This document shows, in pieces, positions 1-9,931 of a stretch of 37,033 nucleotides of DNA; within the stretch, counting starts at the first letter, position 1, and the number at the start of each line of letters is the position of its first letter. Below the pieces are notes generated by a model that was not told where the DNA came from, searched no databases, and was given only the letters and a program-made list of their open reading frames with translations. Source of the stretch: an uncultured Bacteroidales bacterium (GTDB lineage Bacteria; Bacteroidota; Bacteroidia; Bacteroidales; P3); assembly GCA_946613135.1 (NCBI GenBank), contig CAMOFI010000008.1, forward strand, positions 1-37,033. The letters run 5' to 3'. A program made the position numbers and the translations under genes.

Positions 1-2
1 CC

Positions 3-413
3 GCCAAGAGCCTTGAAATCGCCAAGCCGAAGGTTGCCGTCATCGCTGCCACCGAACAGGTGAGCGTCGGAATGCGTGCTTGCTCGGAAGGCGCATGGCT
101 GGGCATGATGAGCCAGCGCGGCCAGATTAAAGGCGCCATCGTCGACGGTCCTCTGTCGTTAGACTGCTCTATCGACAAAGAGAGCGCCCAGACCAAGAAA
201 CTCGCCAGCGAAGTTGCCGGTGATGCCGACGGACTGCTCTTCCCCAACATCGAGAGCGGCAACGTGTTCTACAAGGCCTGCACCAAGTTCGCCGGTGCCG
301 AACTGGCTTGCATGGTTGTAGGAGCCAAGGTGCCCTGCGTGCTCACCAGCCGCGGCGACAGCATCCAGTCGAAACTCTACAGCATCGCTCTGGCTGCCCT
401 TAACACAAAGTAA
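3..413 (+). CDS. Phosphate butyryl/acetyltransferase family protein, C-terminal part (gene starts before window)
   Basis: Frame is open from base 3 (AKSLEIAKPKVAVIAATEQVSVGMRACSEGAWLGMMSQRGQIKGAIVDGPLSLDCSIDKESA...DGLLFPNIESGNVFYKACTKFAGAELACMVVGAKVPCVLTSRGDS), matching the Ptb-like C-terminus. The ORF-track start (GTG, 60) is internal. Confidence 0.85.
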   Translation, partial: AKSLEIAKPKVAVIAATEQVSVGMRACSEGAWLGMMSQRGQIKGAIVDGPLSLDCSIDKESAQTKKLASEVAGDADGLLFPNIESGNVFYKACTKFAGAELACMVVGAKVPCVLTSRGDSIQSKLYSIALAALNTK

Positions 414-509
414 TCAATTCTCAATAAATGATTCCAGAAGGTTGAAGACAGTTTAAGCCGCAATGACTACACTGCCTTCAACTTTCTTTTTTAATCTATA
501 AACAATAAT

Positions 510-872
510 ATGGACCAGTTTTTTGAAGGACTGAAAAACATAGCCATCACTGTCTGCGACGCTGATGCCAACATCCTCGACATGAACCAGCACAGTGCCG
601 ACGTGAACAGCCACGGACACAAAATCATTGGCAACAACCTTATGGACTGCCACCCCGAACCGGCAAAAACAAAGCTTAAAGGACTGCTTGACGAACAGAA
701 ACTGAACGCTTACACCATAGAGAAAACTCTCGAGGACGGCAGCAAAGTGAAAAAACTCATTTACCAGACCCCTTGGTATAAGGAAGACGGCAGTTTTGGC
801 GGACTGGTCGAGTATTCCATCGAAATACCGTTCGAAATGCCACACTATGTACGTCAACCCAAAAAGCAATAG
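510..872 (+). CDS. Stand-alone PAS-domain protein (DUF438-associated PAS-like, 'MDCHP' motif)
   Basis: 120 aa; ITVCDADANILDMNQHS...GNNLMDCHPEPAKTKLKGLL...VKKLIYQTPWYKEDGSFGGLVEYSIEIP is PAS-like over its full length, with no output domain. Confidence 0.7.
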   Translation: MDQFFEGLKNIAITVCDADANILDMNQHSADVNSHGHKIIGNNLMDCHPEPAKTKLKGLLDEQKLNAYTIEKTLEDGSKVKKLIYQTPWYKEDGSFGGLVEYSIEIPFEMPHYVRQPKKQ

Positions 873-1021
873 AGAACAAACCACTATCGACAGATATTCA
901 TCTGCACAGACATTGATGTCCACATGGGATTTGTCTGATAATCCAAAGTCATGAGAAGCGACAACCGCATCATCCTGTCATGGTTAAGGCAAAGGTCATA
1001 GTTAAGGTTAAATAATTTAAA

Positions 1022-3601
1022 ATGAGACTTAGAAATATTTTGATGATCGGCGTAATGATGCTCACGACGATGAGCGGCTACGCACAAAAAGGCAAGATAA
1101 CAGGCAAAGTGATAGACAAGCAGTCGTCGGATGCTGTGGAGTATGCATCTGTGACACTGCTCAATCCTAAGGACAGCAGCATGGTGCAAGGAGTAGGAGC
1201 CATGACAGCGTCGAACGGCAGTTTTACGCTGAGCGCACCGTATGGTTCATACCTTCTCCGAGTGACCTTTATGGGCTATGCACCCTATATCCACCCCATA
1301 CGCATTAACTTGTCGGCACAACATCCCACAGTGTCGGCAGGCAAGATTGTCATCTCGCCGAGTTCGGCATCGCTTGAGGCCGTAGTCGTCACGGCAGAAC
1401 GCACAATGGTCGAATACCAGCTCGACAAACGCGTGGTCAATGTCGACAAGAACCTGGTAGCCAGCGGTGGCACTGCCACCGACGTGTTGCAGAATGTGCC
1501 CAGCGTGTCGATCGACAACGACGGCAACGTCAGTCTGCGCGGCTCGAGCAACGTCAAGGTGCTCATCAACGGCCGCCCCTACGAGCTGGTGGCCAACGAT
1601 TTGGAGAGCCTGCTCGAACAAACCCCGGCCAGCAGCGTGGAGAGCGTTGAAGTAATCACCAACCCATCGGCCAAGTACGACCCCGAGGGCATGTCGGGCA
1701 TCATCAATATCAAACTGAAAGACAAAGCCTCAGCAGCTATGGGCCTGAACGGTGCCGCATCGCTCAATCTGGGCACTCCGCTGGCATTCCTCGCCAGCAG
1801 CTACCCCGACGCGCTGCCGTCAGTGCTGCCTACGACGATGGCCACGCTGAGCCTGAACTACACCACCGAGAAGTACAATCTCTTCCTCTCGGCCGACGGC
1901 GGCGTGCGTAGCCGCGGACACGTGGGCCACGCCTTCCGCGAACGTCTGCGCAACGACAGCGTATGGTCGCGCGACACCATAGACCAGTACAGCCACAGCC
2001 GCAACTATATGGGCAGCATCAAGGTGGGCGGCGAATATTTCTTCAACGACAAGAACAGCCTTTTGGCCAGCTATCAGCTGCGCGGCGGCGCCCGTCACCG
2101 TTGGAACGACATCTATGCCACCGACCTGCTGACGGCGGGCCTGCTGGACTATTGCCAGATCGACACCAACGACAACCGCAACATCAACCACAGTTTCAAC
2201 ATGCACTATACCAAGAAGTTCGACGAAAAAGACCGCGAGTTTACGGCCGACGCTACCTTCAGCACCCGCCAGATGCACGGAACCGGATGGCAGCAGCAGC
2301 TCTACAGCCCCCTGGCTGGCGACAGCACAGCGGTGTGGAATAATTACTACCTGCGCGAATCGACGTCGGAGAACCATCACAATGCGCTGAACCTCAAGTT
2401 TAACTACCTGCATCCTTTCTCCAACGGATGGAAGCTGGAGACAGGCTATGAGGGCCGTATGGACTGGCCCGACCAGGATGCCGTCTACTACCGCACGGAG
2501 TACGACGCTGCGCACAACCTGGCGAAGAACTTCGATTCTCTGTCGTCGACGCACTTCAACTACACGCAGCAGGTCCACGCCATCTATGCCACCTATGGCG
2601 GCAAGCTGGGTGAGAAATTGTCGCTGCAGGCCGGTCTGCGCGGCGAATATGCCCTCACCAAGGGCCACGACCTGAACCACGCATCGACACCCGAAGTCAA
2701 CAAGGAATACTGGAAACTATATCCGACGCTGCACCTGTCGTACGAAATCAGCAAGATGCAGAGCGCACAGTTCAGCTACAGCCGCCGTGTGCACCGCCCA
2801 CATATGTGGGATATGAACCCCTATATGAACGTGCGCGAAGGGCAGGAACTGAGCTTCGGCAACCCGAATCTGGATCCAGAGTTCACCAACGCCTTCGAAC
2901 TGTCGTACAACCTCGGCTTCGACAAGGTCAACCTCTATACGTCGGCCTATTTCCGCCAGACCAACAATATGATTACCTGGTACGGCTTTGTGTGGGATTC
3001 GGCCAGCGCGGCACACTATTCATGGTGGGAACCCTACAACAGCGAATACAACGGCTATTGGGCCTCGGCACCGCAGAACCTGAACCGCGGCCTCAACTAT
3101 GGTCTGGAGTTCATCGTCGACTGGCAGGTGACGAAGTGGTGGAAGCTGAATGTCAGCATCAATGCCTACAAGAACAAAATTGAAGGCACCGAGCTGCTCG
3201 ACAACAAAAGCACCGACGCCTTCCAGGCCAGCGGCAAATTCAATTCGTTCATGACCCTGCCCAAGGACTGGACCATCCAGTTCAGCGGCCAATACTGGGC
3301 ACCATGGCTCGACCTGCAGACCAAGATGTACGGCAACTACTGGTTCGATCTGGCCGTCAAGAAAGATGTGCTGCAGAAACGAGGCACCGTCAACCTGCGT
3401 GTCGGCGACCTGCTGTGCACCGGCGGATGGGGCCACGAGACATTTACCGCACAGCTGAACCGCATCACGCGCTCCAAACGCCTGTCGCCAACGGTGACGG
3501 TGGGCTTCACATACAAAATAGGCAGTGGACTGAAACAGCAGAGACAGGATAATCCCGTAATGGAAGATGAGAGCGAAGGCGAAGGTGGCGGCGGCTATTG
3601 A
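1022..3601 (+). CDS. Outer membrane beta-barrel / TonB-dependent receptor-like protein with N-terminal carboxypeptidase-regulatory-like domain
   Basis: Signal peptide; GKITGKVIDKQSSDAVEYASVTLLNPKDSSMVQG domain; plug-like VVNVDKNLVASGGTATDVLQNVPSVSIDNDGNVSLRGSSNVKVLINGRP; long aromatic-rich beta-barrel. Confidence 0.9.
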   Translation: MRLRNILMIGVMMLTTMSGYAQKGKITGKVIDKQSSDAVEYASVTLLNPKDSSMVQGVGAMTASNGSFTLSAPYGSYLLRVTFMGYAPYIHPIRINLSAQHPTVSAGKIVISPSSASLEAVVVTAERTMVEYQLDKRVVNVDKNLVASGGTATDVLQNVPSVSIDNDGNVSLRGSSNVKVLINGRPYELVANDLESLLEQTPASSVESVEVITNPSAKYDPEGMSGIINIKLKDKASAAMGLNGAASLNLGTPLAFLASSYPDALPSVLPTTMATLSLNYTTEKYNLFLSADGGVRSRGHVGHAFRERLRNDSVWSRDTIDQYSHSRNYMGSIKVGGEYFFNDKNSLLASYQLRGGARHRWNDIYATDLLTAGLLDYCQIDTNDNRNINHSFNMHYTKKFDEKDREFTADATFSTRQMHGTGWQQQLYSPLAGDSTAVWNNYYLRESTSENHHNALNLKFNYLHPFSNGWKLETGYEGRMDWPDQDAVYYRTEYDAAHNLAKNFDSLSSTHFNYTQQVHAIYATYGGKLGEKLSLQAGLRGEYALTKGHDLNHASTPEVNKEYWKLYPTLHLSYEISKMQSAQFSYSRRVHRPHMWDMNPYMNVREGQELSFGNPNLDPEFTNAFELSYNLGFDKVNLYTSAYFRQTNNMITWYGFVWDSASAAHYSWWEPYNSEYNGYWASAPQNLNRGLNYGLEFIVDWQVTKWWKLNVSINAYKNKIEGTELLDNKSTDAFQASGKFNSFMTLPKDWTIQFSGQYWAPWLDLQTKMYGNYWFDLAVKKDVLQKRGTVNLRVGDLLCTGGWGHETFTAQLNRITRSKRLSPTVTVGFTYKIGSGLKQQRQDNPVMEDESEGEGGGGY

Positions 3602-3610
3602 TAGCCTGTA

Positions 3611-4045
3611 ATGCAATACACTATGGACAGCGACAAGATTAGGATAGAAAACGGCCGAATTTTCGACATAGTACGCCGTCGCTGGGTGGCGCTGACCCCC
3701 GAAGAATGGGTGCGCCAGCAGACTATCAACATGCTGCACTACCGTTTCATGTTCCCCTTAGAACTAATGCAGGTAGAGGCGGCTATCGCACTAAATGGAA
3801 TGACAAAGCGTTGCGACATAGTGGTATATGATCGCAATGTCCATCCATGGATGATTGTGGAGTGCAAGAAAGAATCTGTTCCTCTCAATCAGAAGGTTAT
3901 CGATCAAGCATGCCGCTACAACCTGGTGCTGAAAGTGCCGTATCTACTTCTGACCAACGGAAGTCAATTGCTATGTCTGAAAGTCGACACCGGCACAGAA
4001 ACGTTGCAACAAATCCCGCTGCCCTATTATAGTGCAGGAGAGTAA
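3611..4045 (+). CDS. HsdR N-terminal-like (type I restriction enzyme R protein N-terminus) orphan protein
   Basis: 144 aa with PD-(D/E)XK-like core: RCDIVVYDRNVHPWMIVECKKE. Confidence 0.8.
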   Translation: MQYTMDSDKIRIENGRIFDIVRRRWVALTPEEWVRQQTINMLHYRFMFPLELMQVEAAIALNGMTKRCDIVVYDRNVHPWMIVECKKESVPLNQKVIDQACRYNLVLKVPYLLLTNGSQLLCLKVDTGTETLQQIPLPYYSAGE

Positions 4046-4070
4046 TAATAAATCAACTGATTGCAGATAT

Positions 4071-4661
4071 CTATAGACGGCTTTCCACCGTTGGCCAGTC
4101 GATATGCTGCCATAGGTCGGCGAGATAGTCGGCTCGGCGGTTCTGGTAGTCGAGGTAATAGGCGTGTTCCCATACATCGAAGGTAAGCAACGGAATCAGT
4201 CCGTGTCGGACAGGATTGTCGGCATTGGCGTTCTGAGTGATGACAAGCTTTTTGTTGCTGTCGATACTGAGCCATACCCATCCTGAGCCAAACAGCGTGG
4301 CTCCTTTCTGGTTCATTTCCTTTTGCAGATTCTCGAAGGTTCCAAAATCGCGTTTTATCTGGTCGGCAAAGCTGTCGCTCATCTGTCGCGGCGAGTTACT
4401 GAACTGTTCAAAATACATAGTGTGGTTGAGCACTTGTCCGGCATTGTTGAATATGCCGCCATCGCTGCTTCTCACTATCTCTTGCAGGCTTTTCCCTTCA
4501 AAGGCGCTGCCAGGCAGGGCTTTGTTGAGGTTGTCGACATAGGCTTTCAGGTGCTTGCCGTGGTGGAACGACAGGGTGTTCTGGCTGATGGTGTCGCCAA
4601 GTCTTTCGTATGGCAGCTGCATCATGGCAAACTGTCCATTGGTGGGTGTAATGTCCTTCAT
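4071..4661 (-). CDS. sodB: Superoxide dismutase (Fe/Mn family)
   Basis: TLSFHHGKHLKAYVDNLNKAL, NHTMYFEQ, GSGWVWLSID, LLTFDVWEHAYYLDYQNRRADYL are SOD hallmarks including metal ligands. Confidence 0.95.
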   Translation of the reverse strand: MKDITPTNGQFAMMQLPYERLGDTISQNTLSFHHGKHLKAYVDNLNKALPGSAFEGKSLQEIVRSSDGGIFNNAGQVLNHTMYFEQFSNSPRQMSDSFADQIKRDFGTFENLQKEMNQKGATLFGSGWVWLSIDSNKKLVITQNANADNPVRHGLIPLLTFDVWEHAYYLDYQNRRADYLADLWQHIDWPTVESRL

Positions 4662-4690
4662 TGTTTCAATTATTAATGGATTTCAAGTTG

Positions 4691-4698
4691 CAAATATA
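4691..4698 (-). promoter_or_regulatory. Putative Bacteroidetes -7 element (TATATTTG) for the SOD gene
   Basis: Plus strand CAAATATA, about 30 nt upstream of the SOD start. Confidence 0.45.
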
Positions 4699-4765
4699 CA
4701 CAAAATTTTCTGATTCAACCACAAACCAATAAAAAACATTGACACATAGCCTTATTGAACGTGCC

Positions 4766-6448
4766 TTATTTCAAAACGACACACTTTTTGGCGTGCCCGG
4801 ATGAAGACTTGACGATATAGACACCTGATGTCGGAACGGCAATGGATACAGAATGCGGAGCATCGTTAACCGATGCGACAATTCTGCCGTTCATGTCGTA
4901 GAGGTACAGACTCAATCCCCAGCAGTTATCGACAACAACATGACCATTGCGGACATATACCGCCATATTGTTTTGTCGGGCAATGGGGTTGATGTCGTTG
5001 AGCGGCCGGAAATGAGCAACGAGCCGTCCTGTCGTTCTTGGCGGAACATTGATAGTGTATGGATTGCTTGTCGATCCATCGCTCCAGCGGTCGAAAATAT
5101 ATCCCTCGTTGGGAAATGCCTCGACTGTTTCTTTTCCGTCGCCACAAGCTGCCAGCTCGGTGATTTCGGCACTGCCGTGCGATTCATCGTCAGACACAAC
5201 GTCGATGTAGTACTTTATCTCAATGAAATTGTTTAGAATTGGCCACCCCTCTTGGTAGTTACTTGTCTTGCCGCACGGTATGTATACCGGAATGTCATGG
5301 CTGCAGTCGGCAAAAGAGGTGGCGGTCGAGGTGGTGTAGTATGGTGGTGTCTTGCTCATGCACACTATCGATTCCAGATTCGGGCAGTGAGCGAAGGCAT
5401 CGCTTATATTTGTTACGCTCTCTGGAAGCATCACCTGGCGGAGGCTGTCGCAGTCAGTAAAACTGCCAGTCTCTATAGTTGTGACACTCTTTCCGAAATA
5501 GACATCGCGAAGCATTGTACAATAGCGGAACGCCCACATGAACACTATGCTGACACTGTCGCCGATGTGTACCGACTCGAGTTTGCTGCATCTCTCGAAT
5601 GATGTTTTGATCTCTTTCACATTGTCGGGTATTACTACCTTCTTCAGCGATTTACAGCCTTTACAGAAATAATCGGGGATGGCTTTAACGTTCTCTCCGA
5701 AGGTTATACTTTCAAGACTGAGACAATTCTGCAAAAAGCAATTATGATGATAGTTGCCCGGAAAATTGTAATATACGTATTTCAGATTCAGGCAATCAGA
5801 AAATTGCAAGTCTGCAGCCAATATGGTGTCCGTTCCATCGAGCCACAGGCTGTCAATCATGGTGCCGGCATAGGCATACATGTCTATTGTTCTGACTGTG
5901 GCAGGGTAGCTGAAATGTGTGGTTTGCTTGTCGGCATAGACCAAATGGCTCATCGACTCATCGCTGTAGCACCAGCCGTCCTGAACGTAGGCATTGTAAT
6001 ATCTTGCGCCCCATGGCATACCCACGGCTCCTCCGTCGTATGTTATGTTGCTGACTGAGAAAAAAGCCATATTGCCTATTGAATCGACTGTTGATGGAAC
6101 TTGTATTGTTCCAATAGAATGGCAGGATGAAAAGGCCAATGGAAGAATCGCCTTGACAGACGGCGGAATTTGTACTGAGTGCAGCCTGTAGTCATTCATG
6201 AAAGCCTCTTCGCCTATAACACGGACAGGAAAAGTCTGCCCATTGTGCGAAACGTAGGTAGGAATGACCAAGTCGATATACGGATCAGCGCTCGTCACAG
6301 AATCAGACCGTCCGGTGACGATGGCATAGTTGTTGACAATCTCGTATGTTAGCATATCGCCAGAAGGCGATATGGCCGAAAACCTTTGTGCCCTTGACGC
6401 AACCATTGAGGCAAGGAGTATGACCAATAGTAAAGCTGTTTTTTTCAT
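4766..6448 (-). CDS. Secreted BspA-like leucine-rich repeat protein with a B-repeat-like domain and T9SS-type C-terminal domain
   Basis: Signal peptide; BspA/LRR_5-like units (LESITFGENVKAIPDYFCKGCKSLKKVVIPDNVKEI); GYIFDRWSDGSTSNPYTINVPP; CTD LYLYDMNGRIVAS...TSGVYIVKSSSGHAKKCVVLK. Confidence 0.85.
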   Translation of the reverse strand: MKKTALLLVILLASMVASRAQRFSAISPSGDMLTYEIVNNYAIVTGRSDSVTSADPYIDLVIPTYVSHNGQTFPVRVIGEEAFMNDYRLHSVQIPPSVKAILPLAFSSCHSIGTIQVPSTVDSIGNMAFFSVSNITYDGGAVGMPWGARYYNAYVQDGWCYSDESMSHLVYADKQTTHFSYPATVRTIDMYAYAGTMIDSLWLDGTDTILAADLQFSDCLNLKYVYYNFPGNYHHNCFLQNCLSLESITFGENVKAIPDYFCKGCKSLKKVVIPDNVKEIKTSFERCSKLESVHIGDSVSIVFMWAFRYCTMLRDVYFGKSVTTIETGSFTDCDSLRQVMLPESVTNISDAFAHCPNLESIVCMSKTPPYYTTSTATSFADCSHDIPVYIPCGKTSNYQEGWPILNNFIEIKYYIDVVSDDESHGSAEITELAACGDGKETVEAFPNEGYIFDRWSDGSTSNPYTINVPPRTTGRLVAHFRPLNDINPIARQNNMAVYVRNGHVVVDNCWGLSLYLYDMNGRIVASVNDAPHSVSIAVPTSGVYIVKSSSGHAKKCVVLK

Positions 6449-6464
6449 GGCACTGTCTTTTCTG

Positions 6465-8204
6465 TTACTTTTTAACGAAGTATAAGAAACCCTGGTGCCT
6501 GTCGAGGCTCAGGCGCAATATGTAGCGTCCACGAGGGAGGTCGGACAGATCGATGGTCTCGGACGGCCCGTTTATGCCAAACACTTTGATTCTGCGACCT
6601 TGAAGGTCAAAAATCTCAGCCTTGAAGACTCCCTCCTGCCCTGTAGCCACAGTAATGCCACCTTTTGTCGGATTGGGCGATATGCTGAAAACCAGACCCT
6701 CTGCTTGGTCAATCCCTTCGGTGCCACCATTGCCAAGGTCGATGAAGAATGCCGTGAACGACGTATCCTGTGTGACTGTTACGGTGCGTGGATTGTCCCA
6801 ATTGCCATCGTTCCATTTGTCAAAGAGACCGTTCTCCATAGCTGTCGCCGTTATGATGACAGTCTCGTCCTCATAATAGCTGCCACTTCCACTAACGATG
6901 CCCAAGAGCGGATTGTCACTCTCCACGCTAACGTTGTATATCGGCTTTTCTGCGAAGAAGGCAGTGAAGGCGGTATCCTGCGTGAGGTACACAGTGCGAG
7001 GATTGTCAGTATTGCCATCGTTCCAGCGTGAGAACATGTAGTGTCCGGTCGGGATAGCCTCAATAGTTACAGGTTCATTTTCAGGATAGTTGCCACTACC
7101 CACTACTGTGCCCCATTCTTCATTATCGGACGACACTGTAAGAACATATCTATCCGAGGCTATAAAAAAAGCCGTGAACGATGTGTCGCTGGATGGGTAG
7201 ACAATGCGCGGGTTGTCGGTATTTCCGTCATTCCAGTGAAGGAACCGGTATCCGGCATTGGCTTCAGCACGGATTGTGTCATACCATTCCTCGGGATACC
7301 AGCCGCCACCGTAAACGCTGCCGTGTATGGCAGAGTCCACGTCGACGTCTATTTTATACTGGTTTACGATAGGCAGATAAAGACCAAAGAAGTTGTCGGG
7401 CCACGGACAATGCCAGTAGCCGCCATTGGCACCGACGGTGTAGAAAGCGACATGTCCTCTGGCATAGTGGCTGCCTAACCAATCGTAATTGACAGGGGCA
7501 TTACAGTCCGGGCCCCATCCGTTCTTGGGAGGGTTGACCGTGCCGACAATCTCGGCATATGACGTCGGTTTATATTCAAACATAAATGCATAGCTGTTTA
7601 ATGCGCTGTCAAAATGTCTCTGATTGCTGTTGCCCGACCCCATGATATAGAAGTCCGAGTCCACATAGACAGGGTTCTTAAAGTAGCTCTCATAGGCATA
7701 TACATATTCTTCAATTTCATTTACACCGCCTTGTTCTATGGGCATATATAGGGGCTGGGCGGTGTCCCAACGCACCGAGTCGACAATCTGCAGATCGATT
7801 GTTACAGCCCATGGCGCCGGCATTCCCTGCCAAGACGAATCCTTATATGTCAGTTGGTAAAGGTACATATACTCCGGAAGCCTGTATGTGTGGATATTGC
7901 CCCATCCATTGGGATTCGATTGGAGCACAAGTGCCACCAAGCCCCTGACTTTCAACGGCTGATTTGCGTATTCCCATTTTGCGATACCTCCCCCTCTATC
8001 ACTTGTCACATATTTCTCTGTCCAACAACTGTCTGACGAACCATACATCGGAACTTGGTCGTACCATTGTGTGTAATAATATTTTTGATAGCGCGATGGT
8101 ATAGTGTCATCAAATGACAATGAAGAATACACCACATTTGCCCTTACCATGAAGCAAACAGGTATCAACAATGCCAAAGCTGATAATCTTTTTAACGATT
8201 CCAT
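6465..8204 (-). CDS. Secreted protein with three InlB-like B-repeats and T9SS type A sorting domain
   Basis: Three FLHWNDGNTDNPR..DTSFTAFF units; C-terminus FSISPNPTKGGITVATG...AEIFDLQGRRIKVF...LPRGRYILRLSLDRHQGFLYFVKK. Confidence 0.85.
   Translation of the reverse strand: MESLKRLSALALLIPVCFMVRANVVYSSLSFDDTIPSRYQKYYYTQWYDQVPMYGSSDSCWTEKYVTSDRGGGIAKWEYANQPLKVRGLVALVLQSNPNGWGNIHTYRLPEYMYLYQLTYKDSSWQGMPAPWAVTIDLQIVDSVRWDTAQPLYMPIEQGGVNEIEEYVYAYESYFKNPVYVDSDFYIMGSGNSNQRHFDSALNSYAFMFEYKPTSYAEIVGTVNPPKNGWGPDCNAPVNYDWLGSHYARGHVAFYTVGANGGYWHCPWPDNFFGLYLPIVNQYKIDVDVDSAIHGSVYGGGWYPEEWYDTIRAEANAGYRFLHWNDGNTDNPRIVYPSSDTSFTAFFIASDRYVLTVSSDNEEWGTVVGSGNYPENEPVTIEAIPTGHYMFSRWNDGNTDNPRTVYLTQDTAFTAFFAEKPIYNVSVESDNPLLGIVSGSGSYYEDETVIITATAMENGLFDKWNDGNWDNPRTVTVTQDTSFTAFFIDLGNGGTEGIDQAEGLVFSISPNPTKGGITVATGQEGVFKAEIFDLQGRRIKVFGINGPSETIDLSDLPRGRYILRLSLDRHQGFLYFVKK
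6745..7365 (-). repeat. Three tandem in-gene repeat units of about 210 nt (70 aa), B-repeat-like
   Basis: Equivalent motif starts on the plus strand at about 6751, 6961 and 7171, spacing exactly 210 nt; diverged at nucleotide level. Confidence 0.8.
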
Positions 8205-8242
8205 AATATATATTTTTACTATTCGAAACTACTGGTTATTTA

Positions 8243-9805
8243 TTAATTGTCAGTGCATTTTCTTTCAATGTCAAATGCCTCAACAGTAAAGTTTATATAG
8301 TATGTTGGATATGTTATAGAGTCAAAAGGATATCTTTTTTGAATAGGGAGAGACAGTGTAGAAGCTGTTGTTTCAATTGATACGGATGACGCTTTGTCTT
8401 CACTTATGTATGCACAGTTGCTGTTTCCACTAAAGGGTATTTGATAGTCCATCAAAAATAAAGGAGCATTTACCGAATAGGAAATCATGCCCCATGAAAG
8501 GTATTCGGCTCCAATACTGTATGGAGCAACTGACTGTTGATTATATGACGAGGAGTAAAGAATTTGAAAAGAGCTGTAACATTCATTGGTGTTCCATTTG
8601 TTGATTATTGTTGTAGAGTTCGTATTAAAGGCGTCTGAAGTCAATACGGCAGTATATTTATTGGTCGGAAGGTATACAAGTTCTCTGACAACATTATTGC
8701 TCCATTTTTCATATGCACCATCTTGAAACAATAGACCATTGTTGATTCTAAATCTATAAGTATGAATTCCTTGTACATCAGTATTGTCAACACCCAGCGT
8801 GAAAGCAAAGTCATTGTTGGTCATGTTGCATACTCTTAGAGAATCTGAAAACAACAATCCACTCACACCGTCTATATTATTATAACATAAACGGAGTTTA
8901 TTCCAATTTATTGTGTTTATTGTAGTACTTAATTCACGACCACCATAATAGAAGTATGATTCCTTGATGCTGTATCGCATAAAAACATCATGTTTATTGG
9001 TTTTATATCGAGATACCGTAACGACAAAATCATCTGTCCCTGTAATGTCACATAGGATTTCGTTCGAACTTGGATTGAATCGCAAATTATTATCCCATAT
9101 TACAGTACCATTGAAATCCGGATAAAATTTTGTCCTGGTCTGACAGGGTCTTTTTCCCCATGTATGATTAGTTATACCAATAATATCCAATACCGCATTA
9201 TCCCAAAAAGCAGTTTGTTCATACACATGATAACCTCTCCCTTCACCATAGTTTGTCATTCGAAACAGTTCAGATGTTCCTTCAACTTCACGAACCTTTG
9301 CAGTAGCAGAAGACGGAACGTAAGGGTTGTTACTTGCTTCTATAGCATCATCCATCGAGAAAAAACCTGCGAATCCAACGCTGTCAATCTTGTAATAGTA
9401 AGAGCCGTCATGGTTTGCGTATATTCCCTTGTATATTCTTTTAGTTCCACAAAAACAACAAAAATCAGAGGACTGAGTGGTGTCTGACATTTTCCGTAAT
9501 GTAACAAACCTAATGTCATGAACAGTGTATCCAACTGGCAACGAGAAAAGCCTAGCCAACGAACCTGTACTATTATCACGGATAAAGAAATCTGTATATT
9601 CCCAAACTATAGGATTTGTAGTTGGAGCTGAAGGATCTTCTCCGCAACTAGAAATTATGTTGAAGGTGTCGTTATAGTTACGGACAACCGTTTCTGTCGT
9701 GAAATAGGAATTGCTTAACATGGGCTGAATAATTCCAACACTCTGAGCATCCGCTGTTTGCACAAGTGCTCCAAAAATAAAGATATTTAATATAATTTTT
9801 TTCAT
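8243..9805 (-). CDS. Secreted hypothetical protein, no recognisable domain
   Basis: 520 aa with signal peptide MKKIILNIFIFGALVQTADAQ; no T9SS C-terminal domain seen; AT-rich coding. Confidence 0.7.
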   Translation of the reverse strand: MKKIILNIFIFGALVQTADAQSVGIIQPMLSNSYFTTETVVRNYNDTFNIISSCGEDPSAPTTNPIVWEYTDFFIRDNSTGSLARLFSLPVGYTVHDIRFVTLRKMSDTTQSSDFCCFCGTKRIYKGIYANHDGSYYYKIDSVGFAGFFSMDDAIEASNNPYVPSSATAKVREVEGTSELFRMTNYGEGRGYHVYEQTAFWDNAVLDIIGITNHTWGKRPCQTRTKFYPDFNGTVIWDNNLRFNPSSNEILCDITGTDDFVVTVSRYKTNKHDVFMRYSIKESYFYYGGRELSTTINTINWNKLRLCYNNIDGVSGLLFSDSLRVCNMTNNDFAFTLGVDNTDVQGIHTYRFRINNGLLFQDGAYEKWSNNVVRELVYLPTNKYTAVLTSDAFNTNSTTIINKWNTNECYSSFQILYSSSYNQQSVAPYSIGAEYLSWGMISYSVNAPLFLMDYQIPFSGNSNCAYISEDKASSVSIETTASTLSLPIQKRYPFDSITYPTYYINFTVEAFDIERKCTDN

Positions 9806-9887
9806 AACAATAATTATTTACTAAAGTTTGACAAGTTTTTTTCAAAAAAATGCGACATAACGGCTTGTGCAAATCACTAATTTTTAG

Positions 9888-9895
9888 TAATTTTG
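9888..9895 (+). promoter_or_regulatory. Putative -7 element TAATTTTG (with TTG about 20 bp upstream), plus strand
   Basis: TTG at 9865-9867, 20-bp spacer, TAATTTTG. Confidence 0.35.
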
Positions 9896-9931
9896 TGGTA
9901 TTAATCAAAAAAACACCGCTATATCACGATG

